Source of the DNA: Anaerolineae bacterium
GTDB lineage: Bacteria; Chloroflexota; Anaerolineae; Anaerolineales; Anaerolineaceae
Assembly (NCBI GenBank): GCA_013178095.1
Contig: JABLXK010000003.1
Coordinates: 62,001-126,000, forward strand
Length of the DNA stretch: 64,000 nt
Reading direction: 5' to 3'
Positions 9,801 to 19,929 of the stretch are shown one piece after another; position 1 is the stretch's first letter; each line of letters opens with the position of its first letter. The notes below the pieces were generated by a model. That model saw nothing but the letters and a program-made list of their open reading frames with translations. It was not told the origin of the DNA and made no database searches. A program made the position numbers and the translations under genes.

Positions 9801-9825
9801 TTGATTAACCTATTGGGTAAATCAA
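9801..9825. promoter_or_regulatory. Near-palindromic operator candidate upstream of rhaB operon
   Basis: TTGATTAACC-TATTG-GGTAAATCAA, one mismatch between arms, in divergent intergenic region. Confidence 0.45.
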
Positions 9826-9963
9826 TTTATTATCTAAAAAGTACAATGGATAAAAACGTAACATATGAATGGAAAAAGAATTTGTATGAGAGCAAAAAAA
9901 CCGCGTGATCCTCTTGTCTCCGTAAAAAGGATATAATTTCGAATCTGAATTTGAAGCGAAAGC

Positions 9964-10731
9964 TTGATTGTGGATAAAAAAATGGCAAACCAGACGGAAA
10001 AAAATCGAAAAGATCCACGAATTGAAATTGAGATTGACGGCCCTTATCGCGTATATGGCGAGGTCCCCCTGGTGCATAAAACCCAGGTGGTCTCCGAGTA
10101 TGGCGAACCCTTGACCTGGAAGAAAGAAAGGGTATACGAAACACCAAAATCAAACCAGAGCGATCATTACAGCCTGTGCCGCTGCGGCCACTCAAAGGAC
10201 AAACCCTTCTGTGACGGCTCGCACGCCGAAGAAAACTTTGACGGAAAAGAGACCGCGGCAATCGGCAACACCGCAGAACGCCAATTTGTTCAGGAAGGCG
10301 AAGGATTGGTGGTGAAGCGCGACGGATATCTGTGCATGCTCTCGGGGTATTGCGGAAACCGGAAAACCACCATCGGGCGGATGATGAGCCAAACTGCTGA
10401 GCCAGCTGTGCGCGCCGAGATCATCGCCATGATCGAACGCTGCCCCTCAGGCACGTATACCTATGCCATGAGCCCGGACGAAGCAGACATTGAACCCGAC
10501 CTACCGGTGCAGATCGCGGTCACCACCGAGATCACATCCGATGGACCGATTGAAGGTTCGCTGTGGGTGACCGGCAATATCCCGGTCGAACGTTCGGATG
10601 GCAAACCCTTTGAAACGCGCAACCGAGTGACACTGTGCAATTGCGGGCAATCTTGCCAAAAGCCGCTTTGCGACGGCAGCCACCGCCGCATTCAGCAAGC
10701 CGAGCTGCGCAAGAAAAAAAGCCAATCCTGA
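9964..10731 (+). CDS. Double CDGSH iron-sulfur domain protein
   Basis: Two CDGSH motifs: CRCGHSKDKPFCDGSH and CNCGQSCQKPLCDGSH (start may be 9982). Confidence 0.9.
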   Translation: MIVDKKMANQTEKNRKDPRIEIEIDGPYRVYGEVPLVHKTQVVSEYGEPLTWKKERVYETPKSNQSDHYSLCRCGHSKDKPFCDGSHAEENFDGKETAAIGNTAERQFVQEGEGLVVKRDGYLCMLSGYCGNRKTTIGRMMSQTAEPAVRAEIIAMIERCPSGTYTYAMSPDEADIEPDLPVQIAVTTEITSDGPIEGSLWVTGNIPVERSDGKPFETRNRVTLCNCGQSCQKPLCDGSHRRIQQAELRKKKSQS

Positions 10732-10739
10732 AGACGAAT

Positions 10740-11819
10740 TTACTTCGGGCCGGGTAACTTTGCTTCTACTTCCGAAGCCAGTACTACCTGATTGCGACCA
10801 CGTTCTTTTGCCAGATATAATGCGGCGTCAGCCTGGTCGATCAATGCATGGATGCAATCACCGTGGATGGGGAAAGTTGCAATCCCGATGGAAACAGTGG
10901 TTGATATCTTTTGTTTGTCCTTCACAACGTAAAGCTGGCCGAGCATCCTGCGTATGAATTGCGCTTTCTTAACAGCTTGCTGAGCCGGCATATTCTTGAA
11001 TGACAAGAGAATTTCATCTCCGCCCAGGCGGCAGGAAAAATCATCCGAGCGTGTCAGCGACTTGATGCACATGCCGATTTTTTCCAATATAGCATCCCCC
11101 AGCAGGTGTCCGTAGACATCGTTGATATTTTTGAAATGATCGATATCAATAATAAAGATGCTGCAGGGCAGGTCAAGTTTGCGGCATTGGGCAAGTTGCT
11201 GCGATAGGACTTCTTCCATCATTCTGCGATTGGATAAACCAGTCAACGCGTCGCGGCAGGCCTGCTCTTTGAGCTGGTCGTGCAGGATATTGATTTCCTG
11301 GATCTGTTTTTGCAGCGATTTCGATTGCAGGCGTAGCTTGTCTTCAGCCATCTTGCGATCGGTTATATCGCTTGAAATACCGTAGGTTCCGATGATCTGT
11401 CCGCTTTCGCCATAAAGCGGCATTTTGGTGGTCAACACCCAGGTATCCGGCCGGTTGGGCCAGGTTTCTCTTTCCTCTGTGCTGATGGTTTTACCGGTAC
11501 GCATGATCTTTTGTTCATCACGGAAAGCCCGCCGGGCATGTTCCGGGCTGAAAAAATCGAAATCGGATTTACCGATCGCGGCGGATGGATCATCCAGACC
11601 AAACGCTTCAGCCAGGGATTTCGATATCCGAATGAACCGGCTGTTGCAATCCTTGAAATAAATGTGTTCCGGAAGGTTATTCATTAACGAATTCAAGAGA
11701 TAGCGATCGTTGACGTGCAAGGAATGTTTTTGGTTGAATGATTTATTCCGCGCGGCAGGAATTGCCGATTCGTCGACCGTGATTTCGATTGATTGAGGTT
11801 TAGTTCCAGATTTTTTCAT
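10740..11819 (-). CDS. PAS-GGDEF putative diguanylate cyclase
   Basis: PAS region (GISSDITDRKMAED), GGDEI active site with RSDD I-site five residues upstream. Confidence 0.85.
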   Translation of the reverse strand: MKKSGTKPQSIEITVDESAIPAARNKSFNQKHSLHVNDRYLLNSLMNNLPEHIYFKDCNSRFIRISKSLAEAFGLDDPSAAIGKSDFDFFSPEHARRAFRDEQKIMRTGKTISTEERETWPNRPDTWVLTTKMPLYGESGQIIGTYGISSDITDRKMAEDKLRLQSKSLQKQIQEINILHDQLKEQACRDALTGLSNRRMMEEVLSQQLAQCRKLDLPCSIFIIDIDHFKNINDVYGHLLGDAILEKIGMCIKSLTRSDDFSCRLGGDEILLSFKNMPAQQAVKKAQFIRRMLGQLYVVKDKQKISTTVSIGIATFPIHGDCIHALIDQADAALYLAKERGRNQVVLASEVEAKLPGPK

Positions 11820-11926
11820 ATTTACCCCGATCCAAGAACGATGAAAGCCTCAATGGTTTATTTTTAGATTATTATGACTTCTCCATATCTTTATTACGAA
11901 TAAAAAAAAGAGTGAATCCTTAACCC

Positions 11927-12778
11927 TTACAACTGCGGTGGTTTGGTTTCGATGTATTTCCGCATGACATCCAGCGGCCAGGTTCCCTGCCAGTCGGCCC
12001 CGAAATGGGTCGGGTATAGCTGCACCAGCAGCCAGGTCACTCCGATTTCAGCGTATGCGCTTGCTCGGGCGGCCGCCTGCGCAGGCGGCAAGCTATAGGC
12101 CACGTCGAAAGGCAGAGCCGGGTCGCGCAACGAGCAGGTAAAACTGATGGCTTCCTTTAACTCGCTCATATCGTTATCGATGCCTGGGCTGGTTTGCGGC
12201 ACCATGCCATCCCAGCGCGCCATGCGGCGGAAAGGTGCTTTATGCGGCCAATTGCCCGCGACCCAAACCGGGATGCGCGGCTGCTGCACGGGTTTGGGCA
12301 GAAAATGGCTCGTCTTGATGTGGTAATAATTACCATCAAAGGCAAAGGGTTCTCCGCTCCATAAACCATTAACGATCTCCAACCCTTCATCCAACATGCC
12401 GGCGCGTTTCCTGAGGTTCATCTCTTCCCCGAAGTTATCCCACTCTACTTCCGAACCACCGCTGCTGCCGAGGCCGACGCCCAGAATTAGACGGCCATTG
12501 GAGAGCCGATCAAGCGTGAGCGCTTCGCGCGCTACTTTCCATGGCCGGCGGCGCGGCAGGGGAGTGATCAACGCGCCCAGGCGTATGCGTTCGGTGCGCG
12601 TGGCAACCGCGCTCAATGATACCCAGGCGTCGGCCACGTCTGTGGGCCAGTAGCGTGTGATGTGATCCCAGAGAAAAAAACCGTCCCAGCCGGCTTGCTC
12701 GGCGCTTACTGCCAGGTCGCTCAACAGCCGCGCATCACCATAGGGTCCAAAATTGGGCAGGTAGACCCCAAATTTCAT
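11927..12778 (-). CDS. LLM-class F420/flavin-dependent oxidoreductase
   Basis: MKFGVYLPNFGPYGDARLLSDLAVSAEQAGWDGFFLWDHI; luciferase-like fold; start 12778. Confidence 0.85.
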   Translation of the reverse strand: MKFGVYLPNFGPYGDARLLSDLAVSAEQAGWDGFFLWDHITRYWPTDVADAWVSLSAVATRTERIRLGALITPLPRRRPWKVAREALTLDRLSNGRLILGVGLGSSGGSEVEWDNFGEEMNLRKRAGMLDEGLEIVNGLWSGEPFAFDGNYYHIKTSHFLPKPVQQPRIPVWVAGNWPHKAPFRRMARWDGMVPQTSPGIDNDMSELKEAISFTCSLRDPALPFDVAYSLPPAQAAARASAYAEIGVTWLLVQLYPTHFGADWQGTWPLDVMRKYIETKPPQL

Positions 12779-12940
12779 GGCGAAAAAGTCCTCCTGATTA
12801 CCGCTTTGATTATACCCGACTGGATTCCGGAGCATTATGATCAATCATCCCGATTTTTGCGCCAAGCCGCACCCTTGAGGGAAGATGGCTATGGTATAAA
12901 GAAATAGAATGACTCTTCTCTCGTTGCGGAAAAACGGTGC

Positions 12941-13855
12941 GTGATGAATAGAACGACAGCCGACGAAAAAAAGAAAAAACCGACCGGAACTCTATTGTGG
13001 TTGGTTATCGCGGTATACACCTTTCTGCTGCCGAACGCCCGTTTGGCATACGATGCCATTGTGAATGTATACGGGCAGAATGCCGCCGGCAGAGTGCCCA
13101 TCATCACCGTGTGCATCCTGGGATTGATTTACGCATTGGCGGTTTACCGCGTTCATAAAAGTTTGCGCAACCTGATCTTCCTGATCCCGTGCGGTGTTAT
13201 CGCCTACCTGATCATGCACCTGGAAAAAAATCCGAACAAGCACATTCACATCCCGGAATACGTGCTCATGGCCTGGCTGCTCTTTGCGGCGCTTTCCAAA
13301 GGCTATGCCAGCCGGGATTTGTATTTGCTGATATTTTTATGCACAGCCGCATTGGGGGTGGTGGATGAGCTGGAACAGGGTATTCATCCTGCCCGGTTTT
13401 ACGGATGGAGCGACATGATCGTCAACAGCGCTTCCGGATTGATCGGCATTTTCACGCTTATGGGAATTAAACAAACCCAAAAAGCCGACTGGCAGTGGGC
13501 GAAAATGTTAAAGAAATCGATCGCTCCGACAGGTTTGGTGGTGGCTGGATTGGCCGGCGCGGTGATCATGTGCGTATCCCTTTTTAGAGTTCAGGCTCAA
13601 GGCGTCTTTTGGGGCGTTTACCCGCAATGGCTCTTTTATTGGAATATGCTCTATTTATTACTGGCTGCAATGCTGATAATTTCCGGTCGATACGAAATTC
13701 AAGTTCATAATCGACAACAAGTATTACAAAATGAATCTGCGTTTTCGTATGAAGCAAATATTATCCGTTTATGGATATTGCCTTTGTCAGTAATCATGGC
13801 GTATATGTATGTGTTAGTGATCTATACTGCCGTATCAGGAGTGCCATTTCGTTGA
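12941..13855 (+). CDS. VanZ-like integral membrane protein
   Basis: DELEQGIHPARFYGWSDMIVNSASGLIG VanZ-type signature; multiple TM segments. Confidence 0.65.
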   Translation: MMNRTTADEKKKKPTGTLLWLVIAVYTFLLPNARLAYDAIVNVYGQNAAGRVPIITVCILGLIYALAVYRVHKSLRNLIFLIPCGVIAYLIMHLEKNPNKHIHIPEYVLMAWLLFAALSKGYASRDLYLLIFLCTAALGVVDELEQGIHPARFYGWSDMIVNSASGLIGIFTLMGIKQTQKADWQWAKMLKKSIAPTGLVVAGLAGAVIMCVSLFRVQAQGVFWGVYPQWLFYWNMLYLLLAAMLIISGRYEIQVHNRQQVLQNESAFSYEANIIRLWILPLSVIMAYMYVLVIYTAVSGVPFR

Positions 13856-13879
13856 AAATATACCAAAACCTATTATAAA

Positions 13880-13913
13880 GAACTGACAACTCTGTCCCCG
13901 AAGTTGTCAGTTC
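13880..13913. terminator. Hairpin between convergent genes (12-bp stem)
   Basis: GAACTGACAACT-N10-AGTTGTCAGTTC; weak T-tract. Confidence 0.55.
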
Positions 13914-13938
13914 ATTGTGTAGTTAGTGATTGTCTTGA

Positions 13939-14160
13939 TTATAAACCCAGGTTTTTCAACGCCGCGTAGACCAGGAAGGCCGGCCAGACCAGCGCTTTCA
14001 GAAAACCCAGCACGCCCATCCCGAAGGTAGCCGCGTTTCCAATGAAATACACACAGGCACCGATGAAACCCAACCCGTAAACCGCTCCGCAGGAACCATC
14101 GCGGTGAACCATTTTTACCTTGCGGCAATCATTTTCCTTGACATTTGTTTCCGTTTCCAT
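13939..14160 (-). CDS. Small hypothetical membrane protein
   Basis: 73 aa with two hydrophobic segments; ORF in gap between genes. Confidence 0.5.
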   Translation of the reverse strand: METETNVKENDCRKVKMVHRDGSCGAVYGLGFIGACVYFIGNAATFGMGVLGFLKALVWPAFLVYAALKNLGL

Positions 14161-14419
14161 TTTTACTCCTTTTCATTTTCCAATGATATATACGCAATTG
14201 CTTGTTCAGGGTTTTGCAGGAGGGGAAGAATTCGAAACGGGACGTCAAGACCACCGAAGAGACTCTTCGATGGTCTTGGAAGTATTGATTAGAACTCCAC
14301 GTTTGATAAAGAAGTTGGTTTTACTTTTTGAATTTGTATCATCCAATGCAATTTATGAAGATTCTGATATGCAGGATGATCCTTCCGATAGGAATTCGAG
14401 AGGTTTGATTAATTCCTGA

Positions 14420-14824
14420 TTATTTAATCTCGAGAGGAGCGCCCCGGGTTGATAGAGAATTCTTCACTAACCGTTCGATGTGCCCCAATAGGCGATCGAT
14501 ATCCAACGGTTTGATTAACGTTACCAATGCCCCATTGCGGATTCCCTGAATGATCAAATCATCGTCTGAATATGCGGTCATCAGGATGAACGGAGCATCC
14601 GGTTGAATCGATTTCAACGCGCAGAGCAGGTCGATGCCATTCATACGCTCCATCTTGATATCGGAAAGCACGCAACTGTAAACATTGCTGCGGGCAAATT
14701 CCAGAGCGCCAAAACCGGATTGGGCGACATCCACCTGGTAACCCTTTGACGTGAAGATATCCGCCAAAGTCTTTCCGTTCAGCGGGTCGTCGTCAACGAT
14801 TAATAAGCGCGGTTTATTCATCAT
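14420..14824 (-). CDS. Stand-alone receiver-domain response regulator
   Basis: LLIVDDDPLNGKTLADIF, CVLSDIKMERMNG, TLIKPLD. Confidence 0.9.
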   Translation of the reverse strand: MMNKPRLLIVDDDPLNGKTLADIFTSKGYQVDVAQSGFGALEFARSNVYSCVLSDIKMERMNGIDLLCALKSIQPDAPFILMTAYSDDDLIIQGIRNGALVTLIKPLDIDRLLGHIERLVKNSLSTRGAPLEIK

Positions 14825-16478
14825 TCAAACTCAGAGGAAGAATTATGGTGAAAGTACTTCCCTTACCCGGTGTGCTGGCGACTTTGATTTTTCCGCCATT
14901 CGCTTCGATGAATTTTTTGGATACTGCCAATCCAAGCCCGATCCCGCGCGCTTTTGTGGTGAACAGGGGCGTAAACAACTTGCGTTTGTCACTGGCGCTG
15001 ATCCCGGTGCCGTTATCTGCGATTGAGATATGCGCTTCTTTTTTCGATTGTGTGCAATTTATTTTAACTCTGCCTCCCTGCGGTAAGGCTTGATAGGCAT
15101 TGCCGAGGATGTTGATCACAGCCTGCATGATTTGGTTTTGGTCGACGTTGATTTTTCCAATTTCATCGATGCCGGTAACTTCCACCTGAACGTTTTCAGG
15201 CGGCGGGCATTGTTCGAGTGAAGCCTTAATTAATTCCGCGACACTGGTCTTAGATTTGTCCAGCATAGGTTCTTTGGCGAAATTCAACAAATCCGTGATG
15301 ATTTTGTTCGAGCGCTTGACTTGTGATGATATCAAGTCGATATATTCTTTGGTCTTTTCATTTTCTCCGGACACGCTTGATTTCAAAATATAAATTGCGT
15401 TGCTGATCACCCCCAGCGGATTGCGCAATTCATGACCGACACTGCCGGCCAACTGCCCAAGGGTGGCCAATTTCTCTTTGGCAAGCAATTCCTTGTGGGC
15501 TTTTTCCAGTTCCCGGGAGCGCTCGGCGACCAGCTCTTCCAGGTGATTGGAATATTTTTCCAGTTCCAGTTCGGCTTCTTTGCGTTTGGTGATATCTTCT
15601 ACAATCCCGATTACCCGCGCAGCTTCGTTCTTCTCATCTTTCTCTGTGATCGCCCCGACATCCCTGAACCATTTATAGCTTCCTGAGACGGTTTTGATGC
15701 GGTATTCCACCTCATAAGTCTCCGCTCTCCCTTCCAGGTGGTCGCGCATGGCTTGCATGGCTTTGGGATAATCGTCAGGATGCAGCAGCCGGGTAAAATC
15801 CTCATACGTCTGGAACATCTCGGGAGGGAAGCCGATCAGATCCACTTTGCGCTTGTCGAATGACACCCTGCCGGACGGCAGCTGCATTTCCCACCAGGCC
15901 AGGTTACCGGCACGTAAACCGGCTTCGATGCGGTAAGTCAATTCCTTGCTGGTTTGGACCATCTCGGAAAGTTTCTGATTGGTTTTTTCCAACTCCAGCA
16001 GCTTGTCTTCCATCTTGCGGATGAGGGCTTCGTTATATTTCTTGAGAAACACCTCTTCCCCATTCAGATTATCCACGGATTTCACCAGAACTCCACGCTG
16101 GTATTCCTCCAGGACGTCTCGAATGATTTCGATGAACCGGGAGGGTTCGGCGGGTTTGCGAATGAAACGGGCTGCACCCAGACTGAGAGAAAATTCTTCA
16201 TCCTTGAGATCGGTGTAGGTTGCGGTGTAAAAAATGAAGGGTATGCTTTTTAATATTTCATTTGACTTCCATTGGCGGCATAGGGCAAATCCATCCATTC
16301 CGGGCATGAGAATATCCGAGATAACCAAATCCGGTGGGTTGGCAATGGCAATTTCCAGCGCCTCATTTCCACTTTTTGCTTGAAGAGATCGATACCCGTT
16401 TCCCTCCAACAGGACCTGAAGCAAATAAAGGTTCTGTTCATTGTCATCCACTATCAGGATGTTCTTTTTCTCAGCCAT
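14814..16478 (-). CDS. REC-PAS-HisKA-HATPase hybrid histidine kinase
   Basis: N-terminal ILIVDDNEQNLYLLQ...LVISDILMPGMDG; PAS; GSVGHELRNPLGVISN; GLGLAVSKKFIE. Confidence 0.92.
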   Translation of the reverse strand: MAEKKNILIVDDNEQNLYLLQVLLEGNGYRSLQAKSGNEALEIAIANPPDLVISDILMPGMDGFALCRQWKSNEILKSIPFIFYTATYTDLKDEEFSLSLGAARFIRKPAEPSRFIEIIRDVLEEYQRGVLVKSVDNLNGEEVFLKKYNEALIRKMEDKLLELEKTNQKLSEMVQTSKELTYRIEAGLRAGNLAWWEMQLPSGRVSFDKRKVDLIGFPPEMFQTYEDFTRLLHPDDYPKAMQAMRDHLEGRAETYEVEYRIKTVSGSYKWFRDVGAITEKDEKNEAARVIGIVEDITKRKEAELELEKYSNHLEELVAERSRELEKAHKELLAKEKLATLGQLAGSVGHELRNPLGVISNAIYILKSSVSGENEKTKEYIDLISSQVKRSNKIITDLLNFAKEPMLDKSKTSVAELIKASLEQCPPPENVQVEVTGIDEIGKINVDQNQIMQAVINILGNAYQALPQGGRVKINCTQSKKEAHISIADNGTGISASDKRKLFTPLFTTKARGIGLGLAVSKKFIEANGGKIKVASTPGKGSTFTIILPLSLNDE

Positions 16479-16491
16479 TTGTTTCCCCTTT

Positions 16492-16866
16492 TTAATTTTG
16501 CTTTATTAAAAACGATTCGATATATGGAATGATTGTTTCGGGATTGATCGGTTTGGTTACATAACCCGTACATCCGGCTGCGAGCGCTTTTTCCTTGTCA
16601 CCCACCATGGCATACGACGTTACAGCAATAATGGGTATTTTTTGACCGCCATACATCTCCCGCAGTTTTTCGGCAACCTGATATCCATTCATGCCCGGCA
16701 GTTGAATATCCAAAAGGATGAGATCAGGACTCACCTGGTTAACGAGATCAATGCCTGATTGACCATCATGCGCCGGGAAAACCTGATATCCGTGTTTTTC
16801 CAGGATGAATGTGATCAGGTAAAGGTTCTGCTCGTTATCTTCAATAACTAATACTTTTTTGCTCAT
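16492..16866 (-). CDS. Stand-alone receiver-domain response regulator
   Basis: KVLVIEDNEQNLYLITFIL, LILLDIQLPGMNGYQ, GYVTKPINPE; start 16866 overlaps upstream HK stop. Confidence 0.9.
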   Translation of the reverse strand: MSKKVLVIEDNEQNLYLITFILEKHGYQVFPAHDGQSGIDLVNQVSPDLILLDIQLPGMNGYQVAEKLREMYGGQKIPIIAVTSYAMVGDKEKALAAGCTGYVTKPINPETIIPYIESFLIKQN

Positions 16867-19769
16867 TGCATGACTCCTGGTGTTTTGAGTGGAAGCGTGA
16901 ATGTAAACGTGCTGCCTTTCCCCCAACGGCTTTTCAACCAGATCTTGCCCCCCAATTTTTCAACCAGGCGCTTGCAAATCGAGAGGCCCAAACCGGTTCC
17001 TTCATATTTGCGGGATAGACCGCTGTCGATTTGCTGGAAAGGTTTGAACAGTCTTTCCTGATCGTTCTCTTTGATCCCGATACCGGTATCGATTATGCTG
17101 ATAACAATCTTCTTTTTCTTAATTGTACATTCAAGACGAACTTCGCCCTCATTGGTGAACTTTACGGCATTATTCAGCAGGTTCAACAAGATCTGTTCCA
17201 CGCGGCGTTGATCGCTGACGATTATCCCAACCTCAGGCTGGATGTCTGCTGTCACGGTTAACGCTTTCATTTCAGCCAGGGGGGTAATGGTTTGGATCGC
17301 TTTTTCAATGCTATCCTTCAAATTGAATGCATCGCTGCTGATTACCAATTGCCCGGCCTCGATCTTGGAGATGTCTAGAATATCATTAATCAGATTCAAT
17401 AGATGATTAGCGCTGTTCTGAACCATGTGCAGCTGTTTGGTTTGTTCATCATTCAGCGAACCGACCAGCCCCTGCAATAGAATGCCGGTGAACCCAATGA
17501 TAGAGTTCAACGGCGTGCGCAACTCGTGCGACATGCTTGCCAGAAAAGCGGATTTCAACCGGTCTGCTTCCTGGGCTTTCTCGTAAAGGCTGGCATTTTG
17601 AATGGCGATTGAGGCTTGATCGGCGAGCATCATGATTCGATTGAGGTCGCCGGATTGGAACGTCCTTTTTCCTTTTCCATTGATGACGGACAAGGTTCCG
17701 ATCATGGTGTCCGCGATTTTCAGCGGGGCTGCGGCAATGGATTGATCCTGCATGCGTTTGGAATGGGATAGGGCAAGCCCGCTGTGCCGCTCATCCTTCA
17801 GCACATTCCGCGAAAGCACCGGTTTTTTCTCCCTGAATACCCAGCCATTGACGCTCTGGCTGAATTCTTCATAGCTGAATTCCTGCAGTTCTCCCTGTGT
17901 GAAACCGCTGCCGACGATGTTCCTGAAATCATCACTTCCTTCATCAGCAAGGAAAAGGATGCACCTGTCGGCGTCGGTGATATTTCTGGCAGCATCCGTG
18001 ATGATCTGCAGGGTGGCCTTTAAATCCAGCGTTGAGGTGATCTCTTTTCCGACTTTATAGAGCGTTTCCAACTCATTTGCTTTTCTTTGAATTTCCCGAG
18101 TTGCGAGATTGATCTGTTCAACCAAATCAGCCGCATGACGCTGGATTTTCTGATGCATCCTGGCGTTATCGATTGCGATGGCGGCATAATCCGCGAAAGT
18201 TTTTAATGTTTCCAAATGCACCGGGGTGAAGAATCCGGGTTCTGCGCTATCCACATTCAGGAAACCGATCACTTGATCTCTGACAATAATCGGTGAACCC
18301 GCATACGAATGCAGGAAATCCTGGCCTTCCAGGGTTATCCAATTCTTGTATTTTGCGGTATCCCGCACGATGATCGGTTTTTTCTTTTCAAGCATCTGAC
18401 GCAGAGTGAAGACATCCTCAATGTTTAAGCTGGCCTTCGCCATGGCATCCTGCAAGCCGAATTTTTCATAACCGCGCGATCGGCAAATATAAGCCTTACC
18501 CTTTTCAAGCAGCATGATATTGGCTGAATCATTCGGAACAACCTGGCTGACCTGTTCCAAAATGAAATCGAGAACCGTGTCGAAATCGAGCGTCTTAATC
18601 ATGACCGCGATTGATTGAGTCAAAGCTTGGGCCAGGTCGCGTTCCTGCTTCAAGTCATTTTCGATTTCCATGCGCGCGGCTATCATCCGGTTATAAACCG
18701 AACTTAATTGACCGATCTCATCTTTTGACCTTACCTGCGCCAGTTGGTACTGTTCTTTTGTTAGTGCGTTTTGTTGGGTGACACGACTCAATTCGATCAG
18801 CGGTTTGGAGATAAATATATCCAACCCATAAATCGACAATATCCCAAAGAGCAGGATTGTAATGAGAAGGCTGATCAATGGCGGGTTTATGGCCGATTTT
18901 TGCACTTCCTGGTTGACAACCGACACCGGTATGACAGCGATGATTTTCCAGCCCAATTTTGGGGATGTATGGAAGAAATAGTAGTATTCACCAAAGCTGA
19001 AGGTACCCTGTTCCTGGGTCAACAGAAGTGCGGTATTTTCCGGCAGGATTGTTGAAATGTTCTGAAACAGATGATCCGGATTTTTTGAAGCCAGGATGAC
19101 CCCGTTGGGATCAAGGATCATGGGTTGGCCATCGTACCCGATTTTAAAATCGGAGATATAGTTGGTCAGGTTAACCAGCGTGATATCCGCGCCAATTACA
19201 GCGAACATCTCATTATCCTGATTGAACAAGGCTTTAACAATTCCAATGTTTACATCCGGGGCAGTGAGGGATGAATATGGTTCAGTCATCATGATTTTTC
19301 CTGGATTCTCTTTTGCCAGGGTATACCACGGCCGAGAACGCGGGTCATATTGCGTGGGAGCACTTCGCGGGTGCGAGCGCACAAAATCACCGTTTTCATA
19401 ACCGATGTAAACGGAATTCACATAGGTGCGGCTGGTACGGTAAGCGTTCAGAACGTTAATAATGCTCTGTTCCAGTACGCCTATATGGTATTCAAAAGTA
19501 GCTTCATCCGCATTAAGGAAGTTGGTGAATTGGTTTCCCCCGCTGGAACGGATCAGATCGTTTTCGGAGAGCGCCTGGATGTCATTCTCGGCTTCATTGA
19601 CAAAACTCGTCAACGCGAAATCGAACAGTTCAAGTTGTTTTTGGACATTCCCGCCGATATCGAGAATTTTTATTTTACGAAATTCATAGTAAGTCCACGC
19701 TCCCATCACGAGCAGGACAATCAATCCGGTCAGGGAATACATTACCAACAATTTCTTGCGCAGGGTCAT
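16863..19769 (-). CDS. Cache-HAMP-GAF-GAF-HisKA-HATPase sensor histidine kinase
   Basis: dCache-like extracytoplasmic region, HAMP-like linker, two GAF regions, SMSHELRTPLNSIIGFT, GTGLGLSICKRLVEKLGG. Confidence 0.92.
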   Translation of the reverse strand: MTLRKKLLVMYSLTGLIVLLVMGAWTYYEFRKIKILDIGGNVQKQLELFDFALTSFVNEAENDIQALSENDLIRSSGGNQFTNFLNADEATFEYHIGVLEQSIINVLNAYRTSRTYVNSVYIGYENGDFVRSHPRSAPTQYDPRSRPWYTLAKENPGKIMMTEPYSSLTAPDVNIGIVKALFNQDNEMFAVIGADITLVNLTNYISDFKIGYDGQPMILDPNGVILASKNPDHLFQNISTILPENTALLLTQEQGTFSFGEYYYFFHTSPKLGWKIIAVIPVSVVNQEVQKSAINPPLISLLITILLFGILSIYGLDIFISKPLIELSRVTQQNALTKEQYQLAQVRSKDEIGQLSSVYNRMIAARMEIENDLKQERDLAQALTQSIAVMIKTLDFDTVLDFILEQVSQVVPNDSANIMLLEKGKAYICRSRGYEKFGLQDAMAKASLNIEDVFTLRQMLEKKKPIIVRDTAKYKNWITLEGQDFLHSYAGSPIIVRDQVIGFLNVDSAEPGFFTPVHLETLKTFADYAAIAIDNARMHQKIQRHAADLVEQINLATREIQRKANELETLYKVGKEITSTLDLKATLQIITDAARNITDADRCILFLADEGSDDFRNIVGSGFTQGELQEFSYEEFSQSVNGWVFREKKPVLSRNVLKDERHSGLALSHSKRMQDQSIAAAPLKIADTMIGTLSVINGKGKRTFQSGDLNRIMMLADQASIAIQNASLYEKAQEADRLKSAFLASMSHELRTPLNSIIGFTGILLQGLVGSLNDEQTKQLHMVQNSANHLLNLINDILDISKIEAGQLVISSDAFNLKDSIEKAIQTITPLAEMKALTVTADIQPEVGIIVSDQRRVEQILLNLLNNAVKFTNEGEVRLECTIKKKKIVISIIDTGIGIKENDQERLFKPFQQIDSGLSRKYEGTGLGLSICKRLVEKLGGKIWLKSRWGKGSTFTFTLPLKTPGVMQ

Positions 19770-19929
19770 TGTCTTCTCAACTTTCCCTTGCTTTGGTTCA
19801 AAAATTCAGACCGTCAGGGTAATGCTATATAAAATAATAATCCTTCGTCATTATATAACAGAGGAAATCGTACAGAAAATAAGGTTTTTATAAAGGGGGA
19901 GGGCCTCGAATGAGAAAAGATTTGGATAA

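Noticed and set aside
14246-14278. CAAGACCA...TGGTCTTG inverted repeat
   Set aside because: Near-perfect hairpin with a mismatch in a gap between genes; could be an upstream or terminator element, but nothing else supports a specific function.
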